64,000 nt of DNA, from contig JAJSPD010000120.1 in the NCBI GenBank assembly GCA_021307315.1, positions 19,744-83,743 of the forward strand, given 5' to 3'. Position 1 is the first letter of the stretch; the number at the start of each line of letters is the position of its first letter. Made by a program: the position numbers and the translations under genes. Of this stretch, positions 56,651 to 64,000 are shown in pieces. The stretch comes from Bisporella sp. PMI_857 (Eukaryota > Ascomycota > Leotiomycetes > Helotiales > Helotiaceae). The notes under the pieces were generated by a model. That model was not told the origin of the DNA and made no database searches. It was given only the letters and a program-made list of their open reading frames with translations.

Positions 56651-57360
56651 CACTAAAAAATGCGAGCTAGCTTTGCGACAGATTCCTCCCGTGTTTGCTG
56701 ATTTTTGAGGGGACAAAAGCAAGTCAGAGCTGCCCCGAGCACGGCAGGCATCATTAGTGCGGTAAATTACTTCCTGAGTTGACTCGAGTTTGATCTATGT
56801 GATACGGATCTTTCATCGACTTTAGAAATGTGCTCCGTTACAGCTCTCCTACTTCACTATTCGCCACCCGCAAGTGGAAAGATACTTACTTACAAGCACT
56901 TTAACGGCTTTGTAGCTTTTTAAAAGACTGATCCTATTAAAGTCTCCAAGTTTTGCGACCTCAATTACAGATCAGCGAAAAGAATTTATTCCTTCTGCTA
57001 GTTTAGACTTGCTTGTTGGGTACAACTGCTCTGCACTTGTATGGCTTCGGCGGCAGTGTTTCATACGCATGGATCCATCTGATAATAATGCTTGCTCTGG
57101 AGGCTGGCTGGCCGTTACACTTTCTACTAGATGCTGCTCGGGCCCAGTTCCAGGCAGATTACGACTTATGTGTATTGCACTAAAGCAGCCACAGCCCACT
57201 AGATCACTCGCGAATGGCGACTTCAGACAGATAGAGAGGCATGCAGGAACTGCCCTTTTCCGCCTTTAAGTATAAGAAACATGTCCTTTGCTGCTTGGTC
57301 TTAACACTTCTCAAGATTCCCCAGAATTATTTTCACTAACCTATTATATTAATCATTCTA
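56650..57360. other. Spacer with a less AT-rich patch at 57000-57260
   Basis: The patch is open in overlapping frames on both strands (plus: GGWLAVTLSTRCCSGPVPGR; minus: GTGPEQHLVESVTASQPPEQ). Neither could be assigned, and the true strand is undecided. Confidence 0.25.
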
Positions 57361-57369
57361 CATTTCAAG

Positions 57370-58619
57370 ATGCTTTACCTCAGATCTAGAATTAGTAAAC
57401 TTGCCTTTAAACTTAGGCACTCAAAGCGAACGAACAAGCCGCTTAAACAGCTTTTCGACGATTTTATAGCGAGCGAACAGTTCAACCGTAAGACTGTAAC
57501 TACGCAGCTAAAAAAGAGTAACAAATCCTTTACGGGTGATACTGGAATCGAGCAAAGTAATGCGAAAACCTCCGGCAAGCAAGTAAAGTATGATCTAATA
57601 TTTGTAGAACTTACTACCGAACTCCAAAAATCCTTCTCGCCTTGTACAGCGTGTGTAACTGTGGAAGCTCTGAGCAACTCTAAGCAAAACGACTCAGTTT
57701 CGGACGAGCTAATAAATACGCTTGTAGAATTAAACTTGCTATTTTTTGAAAAACTAAATAGTGAAGCTGCAGCCGGTGAAGACTGCCAGATCAGAATTTT
57801 TCTCGATAAAAGCCTGGTTGGAGACATTACGCCTACTGCTACCTTAACATCCAATAACACATTATTTAGTGATGGATTTCAATTTCAACTGGACGCCGAA
57901 AATTGGCTGCTAGTGTTTGACTGCTTTACAGAATCCGAGGAAGAAATAGTTTGTGACTCAGCAAGTAACTATTTTTTATCGAGCACAGGTATAATGTTGC
58001 CTTCAAGCTTTTACAGTTATGCTTAATCTGGAACAGGAGTCTAAGCTGCTTAATCTGTAAATTCCGATAACTCTGAACCAAATCAAACGGTTCTGGAAGT
58101 GGCTAGTAAAGATATTAGTAAACTATGTATGAACCTAGCAACAGGACTTTATGCTAATACAAGCCAGGCTCCGCGATTATACTCGTGAACCAAGATACAA
58201 AAAAGGTGCATTAGTCAGATTCAGCAATTATTGTTATAAACGATAATACAGAACAAACAACTAAAACAGGTTCAACTAAACTACGACGAAACATTCTTCG
58301 CAAAAAAGCAAAGCGCTCGTTTAAAGAGTTCGTTGCGAGTAACAGCCTATAAATGGGCAAAATTTTAAGAGATATCACCGAAGTTAAGCAGTAGACTAAC
58401 GAATCCACGCAGTTTACTAATAAAGTCACGCAGTTGGCTAAAGAATTTACGCAGTTGGCTGATGAAATCACGCAGTTGACCAACTATCTCTATAAAGCGT
58501 GTGATAAATTTGCTAAGAAAACAAAACTCGCCGAAAATAAACTGATCGAAGCTGGGAATTACATCAGGAATTGTGGAAGCAAAGAAATAGAAGTCACGGG
58601 CCGTTTAAAGAAACTTTGA
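57370..58619 (+). pseudogene. Unknown protein relic with C-terminal heptad coiled coil
   Basis: The first 218 codons are open from Met 57370: basic start, then acidic middle (AAGEDCQIRIFLDKSLVGDI, FTESEEEIVCDSASNY). After stops the coding continues in another frame from about 58215: NILRKKAKRSFKEFVASNS, then IHAVY-type repeats that in frame read TQFTNKVTQLAKEFTQLADE. This is a near-perfect 7-residue (21-bp) repeat with Gln-Leu at core positions, running to 58619 (RLKKL). No family is recognised. The join between the halves (intron or shift) is not defined. Confidence 0.5.
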
Positions 58620-59070
58620 GTAACTTAGTGGAATTTAAGGAGAATTTGATGGCTAGGGCTATCCATTTGCACTAAGAACAGTTACTATATCTAGTTAGCT
58701 TTATAATTTTTATGCAAAGTACTTTCTGAACTTTTCTCCGTCCAGGTTTATCCGCCAACGTATACTTCCAAAGTCGCCACCGATGCTAAGACACGATTGC
58801 ATATTCACTTAGAGATCTTGCATAAGGCAATAGCTTGAATAAGTTGAAACCTGATTATTAGTGCTGTGCTATACTAACTATTTTTTTTTTTTTTGCGTTT
58901 TATTTGGACCAGCTAATATAATGCAATATAGAATATTCGGATCTGCCTTCAAAAACGGAACAATAAATCAAAAAGAACCCGACAAGAAAGTTTTTAGGGC
59001 GCAACGGGCCGAGCGACAAAGCAAAAAACAAACGAAATACCTACTTTTCAATAATTCCTTTTATTGAAAA
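58620..59070. other. AT-rich spacer, no gene called
   Basis: Includes a T-run at 58881-58894; a 68-codon plus-strand ORF over it is not convincing. Confidence 0.35.
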
Positions 59071-59075
59071 CTTGC

Positions 59076-60733
59076 TTAAGTGTCGGGAAAAACTTTAGCA
59101 ACTAGACTTTCAAGTACTGTTGTTGTTCGATCCATTTTTTCAGACAGCACATCTACTTTGGCTACTCTTTTTTCCAAAGCTTCCAATTTCGCAAATATAG
59201 CATCCAACGACTTTCTATCAGTCTTGGGCGACTGCAATGATTCAATTTTTTTTTCTATAGCAGCAAGTTTATTCTCGAGCGACTTATGTTCCGAAAGTGA
59301 ATTGACAGCTGTCTAACTTAACGTTGAATTCCCAGCCTTTAAATTCGCTATTATATTGGCTTGAAATTTGTCTTGAAGGTTGTCTATTATAACTTTTCGT
59401 TGCCACGGTATAATTGCCGAATTTAGTGTGACATCCCAAGGAGCGGTGATTTTTTTCGTCTTGCAGTACTTGCCAATATAACCGTCCCTAGTTTTGGCCC
59501 TAGCTATAGCTTTAAATCCCGACCTAGTTGCGATCTCGATTCCATTTTCCGTCGTAAAGCAACACAGCGTTTCGGCAGTATTAGGTTTGTCTTTTGATAA
59601 CATTTCTTTTTTTTTACAACGCAAAACAAAAATTCCTTAAAAGTCTTTCTGTTTTCTTTCCGCTACACTTTCACAGGCCGACTTTCTGGATCCGTTTCGC
59701 CCATTTTCTTTATTCTTTTCGTCGCAAAGTACTGCTGCAGCTCAAATATATCAATATCGTTTCGGAATTCAAAAGTTGAGTCTTCGGAGTTGGTACATAA
59801 AAGCTCCACACAACAAAGAGACTCTGAGACCTCGTCTTTTGTTCTTTGTCGACCGGCAATAATCCGCTCCCCAGTCGGGAGGGGATAGGTTACTCAGGGA
59901 AAATTTATATTCCCAAAATTTCTCGCTGCTGCTTTCTCTGCTGCTGCCTTCTCCGCTGCTGCCTTCTTTGCTGCTGCCTTCTCTGCTGCCGCCTTCTCCG
60001 CTGCCGCCTTCTCCGCTTCTGCCTTCTCCGCTGCCGCCTTCTCTGCTGCCGCCTTCTCTGCTGTCGCCTTCTCCGCTGCCGCCTTCTCTGCTGCCGCCTT
60101 CTCCGCTGCCGCCTTCTCTGCTGCTTCTTTTGCTTCCTTTTGCTCCTTGGCTTTCATCTCTGCTTTTTTTTTGGCCGCTTGAGCCTTTTTTATAACTTCT
60201 TCGCTTATAACCCAATTTTCGGGATAGTGGTATTTGGTGATTATCTCCTTTAAGGTGGCATTTATCTCGTCAAGTTTCTTTACCGACTTTCTGTCGGCAG
60301 GTTCGCTTTCGCTTTTATTCAAAATACGGTCCACGTAGAGCTTGGCTATTTCGAAGTTTGATGCGAACTTTACATCTAAAATGGCCTATTGGCTCGGTTG
60401 GATGTCATTTTCTATATTTCGCCGCTCGATCTTATCGTTCAAGGCTTTCAGTGCACTTAGGGCAACCGGGTCGGTAAAATCAATCATAAGCTTCCAAAAA
60501 TGCGGTGTGGCTTTTTGATATACTTTCTGGATAAATCTGGTTGGCTTCGGTACTTCGTCGCTTTTATTTTGGGGGGGTTTGCGACGAACCTTTTTTTCAC
60601 TATCAGTCTCGTATTCGCTCAAGTCGTTATTAGATTTATTATCGTTTGCTGAAGTCTCTGCTGCTGCCGTTTGCCTGGTTTTTTCGGCAGCGATCCTGCC
60701 GTCCTCAACGCTTAGCGTAGGTCTCGGGCTCAT
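59076..60733 (-). pseudogene. Unknown protein relic: disordered start, Ala/Lys/Glu helix, coiled-coil end
   Basis: One frame from Met 60733 (MSPRPTLSVEDGRIAAEKT) runs past a TAG at 60386 through ATPHFWKLMIDFTDPVALSA and VKKLDEINATLKEIITKYHY. An [10 protein letters not shown] array comes next, then after a [23 protein letters not shown] and FRNDIDIFELQQYFATKRIK. A one-base shift in an A-run near 59605 leads to MLSKDKPNTAETLCCFTTEN and ITAPWDVTLNSAIIPWQRKV. The protein ends in a coiled coil (AIFAKLEALEKRVAKVDVLS), stop 59076. Stops fit Trp/Gln. The block around WQRKVIIDNLQDKF may be a small domain. No family is recognised. The last part may be a separate gene. Confidence 0.5.
59926..60130 (-). 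repeat. 15-bp coding repeats (AEKAA units)
   Basis: About 13 units of GCTGCTGCCTTCTCC and variants, encoding an Ala-Glu-Lys-Ala-Ala helix on the minus strand. Unusually GC-rich for this region. Pro/Leu/Cys-rich ORFs on the plus strand over it are artefacts. Confidence 0.9.
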
Positions 60734-60739
60734 TAAGCC

Positions 60740-61245
60740 ATTATTGATTTCCGTCCCTTTTTCTTTTTTTTTTGGCCTGACTATTTTTGGAATTAAGTTC
60801 TGCTTAAAAGCTGTAGCTCCGTCAAGTATCTAATCAATATTAGAAGACTGCTCGTATATGTAAAGAGTGTTTTTTAGATTCAGTTTGTGATCTGATTAAA
60901 GGTCTACCTACTTATTGGGGAAATACTGCTTTTATATAAGCAATCTAGGAACCATTTAAGGCGCTATATGTCGCGGGAGGCGACTCTGGTTTTTGCACTT
61001 TATAGAGCTATAATGGGTCCTACCGAATACTGAAGGCACACAAATTTTTCGGAGGCTATTTTCAGCCTTTTTTATTCAGCGGAGACTCAAGAAGTGCTGA
61101 AAGGACTTATACTAGTTAACCGGGTTACTTTCTGGGCTCTATCCGCTCTAATAATAGAACTTTGACTTTTGGGTGCAAGATATGACTTGCGCTCCTTTTT
61201 GAACTAGAAGCAAAGAACTTTTCTGGGCTACGTTCTTTAACTATA
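60740..61245. other. AT-rich spacer, no gene seen
   Basis: Upstream flank of the minus-strand relic and 5' flank of the secreted-protein relic; nothing else is readable. Confidence 0.35.
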
Positions 61246-61248
61246 GCT

Positions 61249-61806
61249 ATGCACATCTTTACTTTTTCTGCGGCAGTTTTTTTACTCGGCTTAAGCCTGG
61301 CACATAATGAAACGGGCTTAGGAATGCATTTCTGGAACACTACTACGGCTCAACTAGCTACTGCCTTTACTTCTTCGGGCTTTTCTGTAATAACAAATGG
61401 CGCTTTCATTGAAGAAACGGCGACTATTTAAATCCAGATTAGCGACCTGTCCGGATTTGGCGTTATTAAGCTTAGTAATGTTTCCGTAGCATCTGAAACA
61501 TCCGAACTGAGCGACTTGCTCAATTCGACTTCTTTTACTAATCAATTATACTAAACTGAAGCTTCTTCGTTGCAAACGACTTTTTGTCTGCTTAATACTA
61601 CTGCGGCGTTTTTTTACCGGGGCACTTTTGCTTGGAATTTTAACGCAACTGTGAAGAGCCTAACGGCTCAACTATCCGCGGAGCCGATACTACTTACTTC
61701 GCCGATTTTCACGAGCTCGGGCTTTTTTACAAGTGCCAGGCTCCTAAAATTTCCCGCTACTCTACTTGCTTTTATTATCCAAATTCCTATTATATCATTT
61801 TTTTAA
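61249..61806 (+). pseudogene. Secreted protein relic, 185 codons, two stops
   Basis: Starts with a signal peptide (FTFSAAVFLLGLSLAH). One frame then continues FWNTTTAQLATAFTSSGFSV, TAA, SDLSGFGVIKLSNVSVASET, TAA, SLQTTFCLLNTTAAFFYRGT, with many Asn-x-Thr/Ser glycosylation sites. A hydrophobic C-terminus (PATLLAFIIQIPIISFF) could be a GPI-type or membrane tail. The family is unknown. Confidence 0.45.
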
Positions 61807-61809
61807 GGC

Positions 61810-62735
61810 TGCTACGGAATTTTACTGTTTTTTATTTTGTGCTTAAATAAGCCACTGTTGACTAGCTACGCCGGACTTGAAAGTTGATATTATGAAATTA
61901 ATGCGGATCGCTGTACTTTATTTTTTTGATAAAGTCAACAGTTGGTTTATTTTAGTATCTTATCTTAAACGATAGCATTTTATATTTCTAACTTTAATGT
62001 ATAGTAGCGTAAGTTGGATTTGTAATTTGCTAGTTACATAGCTTTTAGTCTACGTGAAATGGAAGACATATTAGTTTAGATTTACTATTCCTTCAAAACT
62101 ATTGTTAGCAATAGATTATAGCAAACACGCCAACGAAATCTAGTTAGTTAAAGACTTTTTTTTGCTTATATTGCCAGAAAAACTACTTTCTGCTTTTGAA
62201 CCCCCTTTTAATTCAATTTGTGTCGGAAGTTCATCCGGTCTAAACAAATACACAGCGGTGGCTGTTTTAACAGCAGTAGCATTAGAGTATTTAGACCGAC
62301 ATGTTATAAATGAAGAACTATCTCCTTTTTTCTCGGCTTTCTTTTTACGCGAGCCTTTCGTTCTTTTTGCTAATATTATAGTAAATTTAGTGGTCTTTTT
62401 ACAGCGAAGTCCTTCCTTGCTTTTTTTCGATGTGAAGATGAATCCGAAAATTATGTTGATAATCTTATTTCAAAGTTAGAGATTTTGAGAGACTAAGGCG
62501 ACGGAGCAGATTCGGATCTAGAAATCTTAATGAACGAAATTAAAATCGTCTTATACAGCCGGGAAGAGTCTTTGGCTAGACTAGAGGTTGATAATTGATA
62601 GAAAACTATATCTAGACGGAGCCTAAATAGGCTCCAGGAATCCCGTTTCAGGGCAATAATAGCAGCGAATCTGGGCTTTTCGGATCTTTGCTTATATAGT
62701 GTATAGTTGCTAGTTTTGCTTTGCTGAAAACACAC
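61810..62735. other. AT-rich stretch, no gene called
   Basis: A 105-codon plus-strand ORF at 62162-62479 is hydrophobic without recognisable motifs. Confidence 0.3.
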
Positions 62736-62738
62736 AAC

Positions 62739-63098
62739 ATGGATGCTACTTCCGGTCAAGGGGCCGCTTCAACTCCTAACTCGCAATTTCCTTTACAAGA
62801 CACATTAGACTTCTTTATCGACGATCTACTTAAGAAAGTCGACGAATTTCAAAAGCGACAGCAGCAGAATACACTGGACAAAATCATCACGAAGAATTTA
62901 TGTCTGGAACTTTATATCGCAAAACGTCGGCAAAGTTGTACCCGTAAAATGAATCTGATGCAAGATATGTATACTGCTGTAACACTGATGCAAAAGGCAT
63001 TCGAGAAATATTATTTTAAGGAGATGAAGGCGAATGAAAACTGGCTTGCATTCTGGGAATACATAAGCATTTCTATTCAACTTTTGGAACTTATTTAG
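62739..63098 (+). CDS. Hypothetical charged helical protein, 119 aa
   Basis: Uninterrupted ORF with Met at 62739 (MDATSGQGAASTPNSQFPLQ). Helical, with FFIDDLLKKVDEFQKRQQQN in the middle, and ending FWEYISISIQLLELI. It stands out because it is free of stops within decayed DNA. The stop may itself be a decayed codon, since in-frame coding-like text (RAGFDLN) follows. The function is unknown. Confidence 0.4.
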   Translation: MDATSGQGAASTPNSQFPLQDTLDFFIDDLLKKVDEFQKRQQQNTLDKIITKNLCLELYIAKRRQSCTRKMNLMQDMYTAVTLMQKAFEKYYFKEMKANENWLAFWEYISISIQLLELI

Positions 63099-63482
63099 CG
63101 GGCTGGATTTGATTTGAACTAGGCACACAATCTGATTTAAAGAATTAAAAATCGTTAATTCCTTGCCTCTAGCCATAACCTGATATAAATGATACAAGCT
63201 TACTGAATTTAAAGATTATTTCTTGTATAAATCCGAAGTACTATTTGGATGCTACCAACTTAACGGCTTTTTTTAAATCCGCAACCAGACTGTTTACAGC
63301 ATTTTTGGATTCTTTCGTCTATGCCACTAGTCTTTTAATGTAGGCCTTTATATTCGCAAAAAATCTATTTTCAGGGTTAATATCGTTTCAAATATAAAAA
63401 GGTGGGCATTACTTCATCTTTTTTTGTAACTTAGCAGTATTCTGTCAGCGATAGTTCCCGGGTTTTTATGCACAGAGGGCAC

Positions 63483-63695
63483 TTACTCGCTCCGGAGGTC
63501 CTGAATAACTACCTTAAGTCGGCTTATTCTATTCTCGAGTAAAGTAAATTTATCTTCAAAGCTTGGACCGACTTGTCTCAAGCTTTGATCGTTAGTTGTT
63601 GCTGCATAGTTAAGTCTACTGCTTTGTGCTGGCCACGTATAGCTTTTCAAAGCATTTTCTACTGAAATCGAATCATAACTAGGATGAGGAAACAT
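63483..63695 (-). pseudogene. Short coiled-coil relic
   Basis: Minus-strand frame with SLRQVGPSFEDKFTLLENRI and SRLKVVIQDLRSE, then a stop followed in frame by VPSVHKNPGTIADRILLSYK. Probably part of a longer decayed protein. No family. Confidence 0.3.
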
Positions 63696-64000
63696 TTGAG
63701 AAATTTAGTGACTAGAAGTATATGAGAAAACATTTTGAGCTTCTTGGTCCAGGAAGTTTTTTAGAAAAAGAGGATTCAGTTCCGACTTTTGAACTGCGGT
63801 TTAATTTGAGTACTGTTGAGTGTTTTGATAGTTCATTTTAAAGATTCTGGAATGTAACGGATAGCTTGTAGTTCAACTTTTCGGGTCCTTTTAAAGTACA
63901 AGCTGTCCTTAACCAAAAATAGAAGTAATGTAGTGTAGTGGCTTAGATTAGTCTTACTGCAGTCAGCGGCATGTTTCATGCCTAAATAGTAGAAGTTAAT

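Noticed and set aside
59846..60253. Plus-strand Cys/Leu- and Pro/Ser-rich ORFs
   Set aside because: Antisense of the AEKAA coding repeat.
1..64000. CRISPR array, rRNA, tRNA or telomere repeats
   Set aside because: No regularly spaced repeats with unique spacers, no TTAGGG tracts and no convincing tRNA A/B boxes were seen; the host is eukaryotic.
30225..64000. Alternative genetic code to explain in-frame stops at Trp/Gln
   Set aside because: All three stop codons appear at both Trp and Gln positions together with missense C-to-T and G-to-A changes, and intact genes in the islands use normal stops.
11130..64000. DUF3435 tyrosine recombinase (Starship captain)
   Set aside because: No frame with its recombinase motifs was recognised; a strongly decayed copy cannot be excluded.

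Overview
The window is nuclear DNA of a filamentous ascomycete (Pezizomycotina). This rests on short spliceosomal introns (47 to 94 bases, GTAAGT-like donors, CTRAY branch sites), a HET/NB-ARC/TPR receptor, a fungal pogo-type transposase, SUR7-, Rds1- and spherulin-like families, and abundant C-to-T type decay that looks like repeat-induced point mutation (RIP). No species is assigned. No composition statistics were computed; 'AT-rich' is a reading impression.

The layout alternates between two kinds of DNA. Positions 1 to about 11,130 have normal composition and hold a HET-NLR receptor gene (199-4287, minus), then a 5.9-kb element with terminal inverted repeats (TIRs, 5093-11039). That element carries a broken pogo-like transposase, a small Cys-containing gene with one intron, and a convergent protein-kinase gene. 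The receptor lies just upstream of the right end of a sister element that shares about 450 bp of right arm. From about 11,130 to 27,660 and from 30,225 to the end the DNA is AT-rich and full of decayed genes. Reading frames, introns and domain order can still be followed, but Trp and Gln codons have become stops and missense changes are many. Recognisable relics, in order: SUR7-like membrane protein, PAQR/Izh receptor, HMG-CoA reductase catalytic domain, small secreted protein, fatty-acyl-CoA reductase-like enzyme, Rds1/ferritin-like protein, MFS transporter, secreted protein, spherulin-like cupin, second MFS transporter, four-helix membrane protein, DUF3723-like protein with tandem 120-residue repeats, pseudokinase, SUV4-20-like SET domain, NFX1-type RING protein, and several unrecognised coiled-coil or secreted proteins.

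One normal-composition island (27666-30218) interrupts the AT-rich DNA. Its edges coincide with TIRs of the same type as the 5.9-kb element, and it carries one intact ORF of unknown function (318 or 423 aa). A 246-bp internally deleted relative lies at 39524-39769. Remnant ends lie at 5069-5092, 11042-11128 and 27616-27659.

Main hypothesis: a family of TA-flanked TIR elements (ends beginning ACGTC, each TIR holding two tandem copies of a CTGCGTGCCG-like motif) has repeatedly picked up and moved host-type genes (NLR, kinase plus small protein, unknown membrane-associated protein), and inserts end-to-end next to its own termini inside a RIP-decayed region. The pogo-like transposase inside one member is a candidate engine, but may be a nested insertion. 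The co-occurrence of an NLR and a DUF3723 relic also recalls the accessory cargo of Starship giant transposons, but no DUF3435 captain was seen here.
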